Shown in pieces: positions 1 through 5,481 of a stretch of 7,487 nt of DNA. Position 1 is the first letter of the stretch, and every line of letters starts with the position of its first letter. Origin of the DNA: a bacterium (GTDB taxonomy: Bacteria; Patescibacteria; ABY1; BM507; VMTK01); the NCBI GenBank assembly GCA_030641105.1, contig DAOWHZ010000026.1, positions 1-7,487 of the forward strand, read 5' to 3'. A model generated the notes under the pieces. That model did not search any database and was not told where the DNA came from. It saw only the letters and a program-made list of their open reading frames with translations. The translations under genes and the position numbers were made by a program.

Positions 1-1914
1 GATTGGGCAGAAGAGGTTTTTACTAAAATTGAATCAGACAAGGAGATACTTGGCAAGAGTTTTGATTTTAAAAGATTGCCTAAAATTAGTTTAATATTTG
101 CATTTTTTTTATTAGTCATATTCACTCGCGTTGCTTGGCTGCAGATTATTAAAGGGGATTATTATTATGAATTAGCTGAAGGTAATCGCATTCGCATTGA
201 GCGGATTGAAGCCAAGCGCGGCGTGATTTATGACAGAAATCATCAGCCATTGGTTAGAAATATAGCTAATTTTTTATTGTATTTTGTGCCGGCTGACTTG
301 CCAAAAGATGAGTTTGAAAAGGATAAAATTATTACTAGGGTGAGTGAAATTTTAGGCGATGATATAACAAGTGATGGAATAAAAGAAAAGCTGGCAAAAG
401 TTAAGCAGTATTCATTAGAATCATATCAGCCATTATTTATTGCTGATAATATTGATTATAAGAAAGCCATGTTGTTGTATTTGGAATCTGATCAGATGCC
501 AGGTGTGATTTTGTCCAATAGAACACGGCGGGAATACCTCACCCCCCAACCCCCCCTCCTAGTTAGGAGAGGGGGAGAAGTGGGAGAGGTAGAAGCTTCA
601 TCCTTATCACATATTTTAGGTTATACCGGTAAAATCAGTGAAGTTGAATTAGCTGAATACGGCAGTGAATATCTGCCGATTGATTATATTGGCAAAATGG
701 GAGTTGAGTATTTTTGGGAAAATGAGCTGAAAGGCGTTGCCGGGAAAAAACAGATTGAAGTTGACGCTTTAGGCAAAGAGAAGAAAATTATTAATCAAGA
801 ATCAGCAGAAGACGGGCATAATTTAGTTTTATCTCTTGACATCTCCCTGCAGGAAACATTAGAAGAAATTCTTAAAAATAGTTTAGAAAAATTGCGCCTT
901 GGCAAAGCCGCTGCGGTAGTAATGGATCCGAATAATGGTGAAATATTAGCAATGGTTAGTTTGCCAGCTTACAACAATAATTCTTTTGCCGGCGGTATCA
1001 GCGTTCAAGAATATCAAGAATTAGTTAATAATCCTGATAATCCATTGTTTAATCGTTGTATTAGCGGTGAATATCCGTCCGGCTCTACTATTAAGCCAGT
1101 TATTGCCGCCGCGGCTTTAGAACAAGGAATTATTAGTGAACGGACGAGTTTTAACAGTGTTGGCGGCATTAAAGTCGGCCAATGGTTTTTCCCTGATTGG
1201 CGCGCCGGCGGGCATGGCATTACTGATGTTAGGCGCGCCATTGCCGAGTCAATTAACACCTTTTTTTATTACATTGGCGGCGGGCATCAAGATTTTAAAG
1301 GATTAGGTGTTGATCGCATTTTTAAATATGGAGAATTGTTTGGCTTAAATGCGCAGTTAGGGGTTGATTTGGCTGGTGAATCAAGCGGTTTTTTGCCGAC
1401 TAAAAAGTGGAAAGAAGAAACCAAAGGCGAGCGTTGGTATATTGGCGATACTTATCATTTATCAATCGGCCAAGGAGATATTTTGGTTACGCCTTTGCAA
1501 GTAGCAAATTATACCAGTGTATTTGCTAATGGCGGCGTTCTGTATCGGCCGCATTTAGTAAAGCAAATTTTAACCGGTGGCGATAAAGTATTTAAAGAGG
1601 TTGAGCCGGTTATTATTCGGGATAATTTTATCAATAATTACAATATTGAAATCGTGCGCCAGGGCATGCGCAGAACCGTAACTGCCGGCAGCGCGCGCAG
1701 CTTGCAGTCGGTTCCGGTAGCTGTTGCCGGCAAAACAGGAACGGCCCAATGGTCAAGCAAAAAACCGCCGCATGCTTGGTTCACTGGATTTGCGCCTTAT
1801 GACGATCCAGAAATTGTGATAACTGTTTTAATTGAACAGGGCGGCGAAGGAAGCGATGTCGCGGTGCCTATTGCCAAAGAGTTTTTAGAGTGGTATTTTA
1901 AGGATAATAAATAA
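1..1914 (+). CDS. mrdA: Penicillin-binding protein 2, peptidoglycan transpeptidase (5' end missing)
   Basis: Class B penicillin-binding protein that cross-links peptidoglycan peptides during cell elongation; membrane-anchored, catalytic domain outside the cytoplasmic membrane. The frame is open from base 1 (beginning DWAEEVFTKIESD), so the real start lies upstream; the TTG at 76 falls just before the membrane helix and is probably not the start. Counting from base 1, one transmembrane helix spans about residues 29-47, followed by the dimerisation-domain signature RGVIYDRN near residue 74. The transpeptidase domain has all three active-site motifs: SGSTIKP with the acyl-accepting Ser codon at 1084-1086, SIN at 1249-1257, and KTGTAQ starting at 1732. 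The segment GKMGVEYFWENELKG is typical of PBP2 rather than FtsI. About 16-19 residues at 180-198 (538-594) are encoded by a palindromic DNA repeat and look like an in-frame insertion between REY and SHILGY. The gene ends in TAA, one base before the next repeat element. Family is clear; the choice of mrdA over another class B PBP is fairly sure. Confidence 0.93.
   Translation, partial: DWAEEVFTKIESDKEILGKSFDFKRLPKISLIFAFFLLVIFTRVAWLQIIKGDYYYELAEGNRIRIERIEAKRGVIYDRNHQPLVRNIANFLLYFVPADLPKDEFEKDKIITRVSEILGDDITSDGIKEKLAKVKQYSLESYQPLFIADNIDYKKAMLLYLESDQMPGVILSNRTRREYLTPQPPLLVRRGGEVGEVEASSLSHILGYTGKISEVELAEYGSEYLPIDYIGKMGVEYFWENELKGVAGKKQIEVDALGKEKKIINQESAEDGHNLVLSLDISLQETLEEILKNSLEKLRLGKAAAVVMDPNNGEILAMVSLPAYNNNSFAGGISVQEYQELVNNPDNPLFNRCISGEYPSGSTIKPVIAAAALEQGIISERTSFNSVGGIKVGQWFFPDWRAGGHGITDVRRAIAESINTFFYYIGGGHQDFKGLGVDRIFKYGELFGLNAQLGVDLAGESSGFLPTKKWKEETKGERWYIGDTYHLSIGQGDILVTPLQVANYTSVFANGGVLYRPHLVKQILTGGDKVFKEVEPVIIRDNFINNYNIEIVRQGMRRTVTAGSARSLQSVPVAVAGKTGTAQWSSKKPPHAWFTGFAPYDDPEIVITVLIEQGGEGSDVAVPIAKEFLEWYFKDNK
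537..589. repeat. GC-rich palindromic repeat inside the PBP2 gene (copy A)
   Basis: A C-rich arm beginning CCTCACCCCCCAACC is followed by a G-rich arm ending GGGAGAGG, joined through the palindrome TCCTAGTTAGGA at 557-568. The arms pair imperfectly. The C-rich arm shares its layout (CCTCACCCC, AACCCC, then the start of the stem) with the repeat at 5323-5370, so both are taken as one family. It is read in frame as part of PBP2, giving a Pro-rich then Arg/Gly/Glu-rich peptide, LTPQPPLLVRRGGEVGEVE. The composition is unlike the AT-rich gene around it, which supports insertion of a mobile palindromic element. Confidence 0.75.
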
Positions 1915-2029
1915 TAGACTTGTCGCGTAATTAGTTTCGTAACGAAATCTTCAAATTTTGAGTCAAATTTTTGGAAAATTTGGCCAAAATATGGAAATTG
2001 CAGTAGGAACTAATTGCGCGACAAGTCTA
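1915..2029. mobile_element. MITE-like element with 22-bp terminal inverted repeats
   Basis: The left end at 1915-1936 and the reverse complement of the right end at 2008-2029 match at 21 of 22 bases, the one difference being a T/C at 1928 that would still form G-U in RNA. Each end begins or finishes with TA, so the element could be 111 bp (1917-2027) flanked by a TA target duplication, as made by IS630/Tc1-mariner-type transposases. Inside are a near-palindrome TTTCGT-A-ACGAAA (1935-1947) and a hairpin with arms CAAATTTT and AAAATTTG (1964-1971 and 1975-1982). No ORF is present, so any movement would need a transposase elsewhere. It starts directly after the PBP2 stop codon. It could instead be a structured 3' UTR element, but the long near-perfect terminal repeats favour a non-autonomous mobile element. 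Confidence 0.65.
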
Positions 2030-2087
2030 ATGATATTTTTAAAGACATATAGGTCTTAAAAAAAATAATTTTGCCCTTTGAAAATAC

Positions 2088-2093
2088 AGGAGG
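2088..2093 (+). promoter_or_regulatory. Strong Shine-Dalgarno site fixing the start of the phosphatidyltransferase gene
   Basis: AGGAGG lies 8 bases upstream of the ATG at 2102. It rules out the in-frame TTG at 2078, which lies upstream of the site. It is the only perfect Shine-Dalgarno site seen before a gene in this window. Confidence 0.88.
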
Positions 2094-2101
2094 AAAATGC
2101 T

Positions 2102-3451
2102 ATGGAAAGATTGATCTTTATTTTATTGTTTAGTTTATTTCTAGGATTGATGCTATTAATAACTGACTACTGGTTAAACAAAAAATTAATAAAAGGATAC
2201 ATTAAAAAGCATTGCGAAAGATACAGTATAACAATTTTCAGAAGAGAAGTATGTTTAAGCATTTATCACCCTAATAATATTTGTTATTTTCGCGTTGTTT
2301 TAGTAGGGCTCGCAATGACAATTTATAGTTATAGCTATAAAGATTTTGGTATCGCGTTATATATACTGTCAGCTATTTTAGATGCGGTTGATGGAATTGT
2401 AGCCAGAAAATGCGAGTTGATAACTAAGTGGGGAGAAGTTCTTGATCCAATGTGTGATAAGTTAACTTATTTAGCTCCAATTATTTATTTCGCTTACCAA
2501 GGTTATATGCTTTTATATCTGGTTTTTATTTTTTTAGCGTTAGAGACAATTGGACAGTTCTTCGCAAGATGGGTATTGGATTATTTTAACTTGCCGTTAG
2601 CCGCAAATAATTTTGGGAAAATTAAAGCAGTCATGTGTTTTATTTTGGTCCCATATTGTTTTTTGCTTGATAGCGGACTTAGAATACCTAATTTTTCTTC
2701 TCACTTAATTGCTGTTTGCTGTTTTTTATCTATTAATTCTTTGGTTTTTAAAATGATACCAAACCGATATTATGCTAATATATTGTCAGCGCTTAATTTT
2801 ATTTGTGGCATGGTTGGCTGTTGGTTTATTTGGCAAGGATTTTTAATGCTTGCAGCAATAGCTGTAATGGCAGGCCAGGTTTTTGATTTGTTTGACGGAC
2901 GGGTTGCCGAAAAGTACGGCAGCACTAAATTAGGTCCTTGGATGGATGATTTAGGGGATAGTATTAGTTTCGGTGTTTGTCCAGCATTAATGATTGTGTT
3001 TAGCAATGAAATAGGCGCTTTTTCCGTATTTTTAGGAGTTTTATTCGCGTCTGCTATTATTTTTCGCCTATTAAGATTTATTTTAATAGATAAAAAGAGA
3101 AATGATTTACCGCCTAATACATTTTCTGGATTGCCAAGTCCTGCTGGCGCGGCAATAATTTTGGGCGCCTGTTTGGTTCTCAGGAATTATTTTATTTTTG
3201 GGTTTATTGTTATTGCTGCTTCTTTTTTAACAGTGAGCCAATTTCATTTTTCTCACTTAGGACGAGTAATAATCAGGGAAATTCCAAGGCCAATTTTAGT
3301 TATTTCAGGAGCTATAATTTTTACAGTTGTCGCTTATCTTATTAAGTATAAAAGTCCTGAAATTTTAGGATGGTTTTTGTTATTTGGGTCTTTTTCTTAC
3401 ATAATTTTAGGAGGGACAATTACGGAAGAGCGTATCGCAGAATCAAAATAA
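2102..3451 (+). CDS. Fused double CDP-alcohol phosphatidyltransferase (PgsA-like + PssA-like)
   Basis: Integral membrane protein of 449 residues with two complete CDP-alcohol phosphatidyltransferase domains; such enzymes transfer a phosphatidyl group from CDP-diacylglycerol to an alcohol. An N-terminal hydrophobic helix (about 3-21) comes first. Domain 1 has the full signature D94-xx-D97-G-xx-A-R-x8-G111-xxx-D115-xxx-D119 and resembles PGP synthase, including the later NNFGKIKAV segment. Domain 2 has D262-xx-D265-G-xx-A-E-x7-G278-xxx-D282-xxx-D286, then SISFGVCPA, RLLRF (322-326) and FSGLPSPAGA (341-350), features of phosphatidylserine synthase. All four metal-binding aspartates are present in both domains; domain 2 has Glu270 where Arg is usual and one residue fewer before the Gly. 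Single-domain members are usually about 180-250 residues, so this is a fusion or tandem duplication with divergence. Substrates cannot be read from sequence: PgsA- and PssA-like activities are inferred. A terminator follows directly, so it is probably not cotranscribed with hrcA. Confidence 0.85.
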   Translation: MERLIFILLFSLFLGLMLLITDYWLNKKLIKGYIKKHCERYSITIFRREVCLSIYHPNNICYFRVVLVGLAMTIYSYSYKDFGIALYILSAILDAVDGIVARKCELITKWGEVLDPMCDKLTYLAPIIYFAYQGYMLLYLVFIFLALETIGQFFARWVLDYFNLPLAANNFGKIKAVMCFILVPYCFLLDSGLRIPNFSSHLIAVCCFLSINSLVFKMIPNRYYANILSALNFICGMVGCWFIWQGFLMLAAIAVMAGQVFDLFDGRVAEKYGSTKLGPWMDDLGDSISFGVCPALMIVFSNEIGAFSVFLGVLFASAIIFRLLRFILIDKKRNDLPPNTFSGLPSPAGAAIILGACLVLRNYFIFGFIVIAASFLTVSQFHFSHLGRVIIREIPRPILVISGAIIFTVVAYLIKYKSPEILGWFLLFGSFSYIILGGTITEERIAESK

Positions 3452-3459
3452 ATACAACT

Positions 3460-3496
3460 AGAGAGGGTTGCTAATAAGCTCCCTCTCTTTTTCTTT
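3460..3496 (+). terminator. Rho-independent terminator
   Basis: The stem AGAGAGGG (3460-3467) pairs with CCCTCTCT (3481-3488), with a small inner GCT/AGC pairing across the loop, and is followed by the T-rich run TTTTTCTTT (3488-3496). It lies 8 bases after the phosphatidyltransferase stop codon and separates that gene from the heat-shock operon. Confidence 0.92.
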
Positions 3497-3529
3497 GTAT
3501 AATTCAGTATTCTCCGTTTTGACATAAAT

Positions 3530-3556
3530 TTAGCACTCTCTTGACAAGAGTGCTAA
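3530..3556. promoter_or_regulatory. CIRCE operator (HrcA-binding inverted repeat)
   Basis: Perfect consensus TTAGCACTC, nine-base spacer, GAGTGCTAA. This is the known operator of the heat-shock repressor HrcA. Its spacer and right arm overlap the -35 box of the promoter at 3541-3568, so bound HrcA would block RNA polymerase. The hrcA gene itself starts 20 bases downstream, implying autoregulation of the whole chaperone operon. Confidence 0.97.
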
Positions 3557-3568
3557 AAGTTGTATAAT
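3541..3568 (+). promoter_or_regulatory. Consensus sigma70-type promoter of the hrcA operon
   Basis: A perfect -35 box TTGACA (3541-3546) and a perfect -10 box TATAAT (3563-3568) are separated by 16 bases. The -35 box begins inside the CIRCE spacer. Transcription would be expected to start about 7-8 bases after the -10 box, at or next to the A of the hrcA ATG at 3576. Confidence 0.9.
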
Positions 3569-3575
3569 GGTATAT

Positions 3576-4265
3576 ATGGAAATAAATGATCGCAAAAGAA
3601 TTATTTTAAACACTATTATCAAAGAACATATTAAGACTGGCGCGCCGGTTGGGTCAGAGGTTTTGGTTGATAAATATAAGTTAGATATTTCGCCGGCAAC
3701 TGCCAGAAATGAAATGGCTGCCTTAGAAGATGAGGGTTATATAATTCAGCCGCATACTTCAGCCGGCCGGATACCAACAGAAGCGGCTTATAATTTATAT
3801 GTTGAAAATTTAAGTGAAAAAAAACTAACTGGAAATGAAGCTATAATATTTGAAAAAATTTTAAAGAATAAGAATGAATTCAGTTTTAAACAAGCGGCCA
3901 AGGAATTAGCCAAAATATCAAACAATACAGTATTCTGGGCTTTTCATAGGCATAATTTGTATTACACCGGCATATCTAATTTATTTTCTCAGCCGGAATT
4001 TGCCCAGCAAAATTTAATATACGATATTTCCGCTATTATTGATCGGCTTGATGAAATAATTGATGATATTTTTGACGGCATTGAATATAATGCTCAAATT
4101 TTAATAGGATCAGAAAACCATTTTGGCAATTTTTGCAGCACGATTTTAGTTAAATATAAATACAAAGATAATGTAGGAGTTTTCGGTATTTTAGGGCCGA
4201 TGAGGATGGATTATGAAAAGAATTTGGCGTTGGTGAAGTTTGTTTGCGAAGTTATAAAGTTATAA
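3576..4265 (+). CDS. hrcA: Heat-inducible transcription repressor HrcA, compact form
   Basis: DNA-binding repressor of chaperone genes that acts at CIRCE. The 229-residue product has the N-terminal winged helix-turn-helix (residues 1-70) with ISPATARNEMAALEDEGYI as the recognition region and the family signature HTSAGRIPTEAAYNLYVE. The C-terminal part carries SNLFSQPEF and, near the end, VGVFGILGPMRMDY, both conserved in HrcA. Usual HrcA proteins are about 340 residues; the central GAF-like region is largely missing, while both ends of the family are present, so this looks like a real compact version rather than a broken gene. ATG 3576 is chosen because an in-frame ATG at 3567 overlaps the -10 box and would lie upstream of the transcript start. 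With no room for a leader, the mRNA is probably leaderless. It is the first gene of hrcA-grpE-hsp20-greA-like-dnaK. The last residues (VIKL) are encoded in an octamer repeat. Confidence 0.93.
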   Translation: MEINDRKRIILNTIIKEHIKTGAPVGSEVLVDKYKLDISPATARNEMAALEDEGYIIQPHTSAGRIPTEAAYNLYVENLSEKKLTGNEAIIFEKILKNKNEFSFKQAAKELAKISNNTVFWAFHRHNLYYTGISNLFSQPEFAQQNLIYDISAIIDRLDEIIDDIFDGIEYNAQILIGSENHFGNFCSTILVKYKYKDNVGVFGILGPMRMDYEKNLALVKFVCEVIKL

Positions 4266-4290
4266 AGTTGAAAGTTTATAAAGTTATAAA
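4251..4290. repeat. Short tandem repeat, unit GTTATAAA, at the hrcA/grpE junction
   Basis: Five imperfect units follow one another: GTTATAAA, GTTATAAA, GTTGAAA, GTTTATAAA, GTTATAAA. The array covers the last hrcA codons, the stop at 4263-4265 and the whole gap up to four bases before the grpE ATG. No Shine-Dalgarno site is present in it. Confidence 0.85.
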
Positions 4291-4293
4291 TTT

Positions 4294-4806
4294 ATGAGTG
4301 AAGAAAAAAAACAAGATAATAGACAACAGACAACAGACGGCAGCATAAAAAAGCAAAGAAAAGAAAGAGATAATAAATTCCGTGAAAAATGGGTAGAAAA
4401 GGAGAAATATAATGATTTAGAGTATAAGTACAAACGGGCCTTGGCGGATTATCAGAATTTAGTAAAGCAGACAGCTAAGGAAAAGCAGGAATTTGCCAAG
4501 TTTGCCAATGAACAGTTGCTGTATGAAATTTTACCAGTGTATGATAATTTAAAGTTAGCGCTAATACACGCCAAGCAAACGCCAAATAACGCCAATATTA
4601 TAAAAGGCGTGGAATATGTTATAAAGCAATTTAAAGATGTGTTAGGAAATTTGGGCATTAAAGAGATTGAAACTGTTGGTAAAAAATTTGATCATTATAC
4701 TATGGAGGCGGTTGAAGGTAAAGGCGATAAGGTGAAGCAGGAGGTGAGACCGGGATATAAGCTTCGTGGGAAAGTGATTGTTGTGGCAAAAGTAATACTT
4801 AAATAA
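4294..4806 (+). CDS. grpE: Nucleotide exchange factor GrpE
   Basis: Cytoplasmic cochaperone that releases ADP from DnaK and so drives its substrate cycle. The 170-residue product has a charged, probably disordered N-terminus (1-35), then a long helical, coiled-coil-forming region (about 36-95) with YKRALADYQNLVKQT and LLYEILPVYDNLKLAL, matching the GrpE dimer helices. The C-terminal beta domain carries the family pattern KKFDHYTMEAVEG followed by VRPGYKLRGKVIVVAKV (about 130-167). It starts 28 bases after hrcA with no visible Shine-Dalgarno site, since the gap is filled by an octamer repeat. Residues 8-16 are encoded by a heptanucleotide repeat. Length is slightly short for the family but complete. 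Its position between hrcA and dnaK is the classical arrangement. Confidence 0.95.
   Translation: MSEEKKQDNRQQTTDGSIKKQRKERDNKFREKWVEKEKYNDLEYKYKRALADYQNLVKQTAKEKQEFAKFANEQLLYEILPVYDNLKLALIHAKQTPNNANIIKGVEYVIKQFKDVLGNLGIKEIETVGKKFDHYTMEAVEGKGDKVKQEVRPGYKLRGKVIVVAKVILK
4314..4341. repeat. Heptanucleotide tandem repeat AGACAAC inside grpE
   Basis: Four units of 7 bases: AGATAAT, AGACAAC, AGACAAC, AGACGGC. Because 7 is not a multiple of 3, the units are read in successive frames and give DNRQQTTDG in the disordered N-terminus of GrpE. A repeat here can be tolerated because the region is outside the folded core. Confidence 0.8.
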
Positions 4807-4807
4807 T

Positions 4808-4828
4808 TTAGAAATTAGAAATTAGAAA
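4808..4828. repeat. Heptanucleotide tandem repeat TTAGAAA between grpE and hsp20
   Basis: Three perfect units of TTAGAAA start one base after the grpE stop codon. A partial fourth unit (TAATG) may follow. Confidence 0.85.
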
Positions 4829-4833
4829 TAATG

Positions 4834-4875
4834 CTTTCTCCAACTTACTTCTTGCAACGAATTAAGTGGGGGAAG
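4834..4875 (+). promoter_or_regulatory. Candidate RNA thermometer hairpin in the hsp20 leader
   Basis: In RNA, 4834-4841 (CUUUCUCC) pairs with 4868-4875 (GGGGGAAG) through eight pairs including two U-G, and 4844-4847 (CUUA) continues with 4863-4866 (UAAG). An A-U pair or bulge sits at 4842-4843, and UUC/GAA can pair within the loop. The purine-rich strand GGGGGAAG is the only ribosome-binding-like sequence before the hsp20 ATG at 4886, about 10 bases away, so the hairpin would hide it. Small heat-shock genes are the best-known users of such thermosensors (ROSE, fourU); this hairpin fits neither consensus exactly. The role is inferred. Confidence 0.45.
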
Positions 4876-4885
4876 AAATAAACAT

Positions 4886-5317
4886 ATGGCTTTAATTAAG
4901 TGGACTCCATTCCTTGAGCCATTTGAGGATATGGACAAAATGTTTTCTGAATTTATGCCAACTTTGCGCGGCATAGAAGCTGGATTTATGCCAGCGATTG
5001 ATGTTTATGAAGACAAGAACAATGTAATCGTGGAAACCCAATTAGCCGGGGTTGATCCTGAGAAAGTTGATATTTCTGTTGAGAATGATGTGCTGTCTAT
5101 CAAGGGCGAGAGTGAGAAAAAGAGCGAAGTAGAAGAGAAAAATTATTATCGTAAGGAAATCAGGCGCGGCAGTTTTTATCGCAGTGTTCCTTTGCCAGCT
5201 CATGTAGTTGGCGAAAAAGCCAGTGCTAGCGCTGAAGACGGAGTTTTAAAGGTAGTAATTCCTAAAGCTCTGGAAGCTAAGCCCAAGACGATTAAGATCA
5301 AAACGAAGAAGAAGTAA
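4886..5317 (+). CDS. Small heat-shock protein, Hsp20/alpha-crystallin family
   Basis: ATP-independent holdase that binds unfolding proteins and hands them to DnaK. The 143-residue product has a short N-terminal arm (1-35), an alpha-crystallin domain (about 36-127) with AIDVYEDKNNVIVETQLAGVDPEKVDISVENDVLSIKGE, the conserved A-x-x-x-D-G-V-L turn at 114-121, and a Lys-rich tail carrying the I-x-I oligomerisation motif (I136-K-I138). Length is normal for bacterial Hsp20. The ATG at 4886 is preceded by a G-rich purine tract within a hairpin. It stands between grpE and dnaK in the CIRCE-controlled operon, so it should be co-induced with them. A palindromic repeat follows within 6 bases of the stop codon. 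Confidence 0.95.
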   Translation: MALIKWTPFLEPFEDMDKMFSEFMPTLRGIEAGFMPAIDVYEDKNNVIVETQLAGVDPEKVDISVENDVLSIKGESEKKSEVEEKNYYRKEIRRGSFYRSVPLPAHVVGEKASASAEDGVLKVVIPKALEAKPKTIKIKTKKK

Positions 5318-5322
5318 TTTTT

Positions 5323-5370
5323 CCCCTCACCCCCAACCCCTCTCCCGCAACTGCGGTTGCGGGAGAGGGG
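5323..5370. repeat. GC-rich palindromic repeat downstream of hsp20 (copy B)
   Basis: A C-rich lead-in CCCCTCACCCCCAA is followed by a perfect 15-bp stem, CCCCTCTCCCGCAAC (5337-5351) against GTTGCGGGAGAGGGG (5356-5370), with loop TGCG. The lead-in matches copy A inside the PBP2 gene. No T-run follows on + and none follows on the reverse strand, so it does not look like an intrinsic terminator, though such a stem in the operon mRNA could protect the upstream hrcA-grpE-hsp20 RNA from 3' decay or lower downstream expression. Confidence 0.85.
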
Positions 5371-5481
5371 AGCATATGCGTCGAGAGTGAAGCATTTAAG
5401 ATTATTAGAATAGAAAAATTTGAGTGTCTAAAATACAAGTTGAATAAGGGTAAAAAATTTAATTTTTTAAAATTGAATTTT

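Noticed and set aside
1014..1259. Minus-strand ORF opposite the PBP2 transpeptidase domain
   Set aside because: It lies entirely over conserved PBP2 motifs in a coding gene and shows no recognisable domain; a shadow frame.
2042..2057. Small hairpin AAGAC/GTCTT as a terminator
   Set aside because: Only five A/T-rich pairs, followed by A rather than T on the + strand, and no T-run on the other strand.
2078..2101. TTG start for the phosphatidyltransferase gene
   Set aside because: It lies upstream of the AGGAGG site, which is correctly spaced for the ATG at 2102.
2770..3006. Minus-strand ORF opposite the second phosphatidyltransferase domain
   Set aside because: It is opposite the conserved DxxDG region of the real gene and has no family resemblance.
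3567..3575. ATG at 3567 as the hrcA start
   Set aside because: It overlaps the -10 box, so it would not be on the main transcript.
4452..4658. Minus-strand ORF opposite grpE
   Set aside because: Shadow of the GrpE coiled-coil region; no domain or ribosome-binding site.
5337..5370. The 15-bp stem as an intrinsic terminator of hsp20
   Set aside because: No T-run follows it on either strand, and its C-rich lead-in identifies it as a repeat family member.
5440..5473. Separate promoter for the GreA-like gene (TTGAAT and TAAAAT)
   Set aside because: The spacing is about 22 bases and the sequence is so AT-rich that such matches arise by chance.
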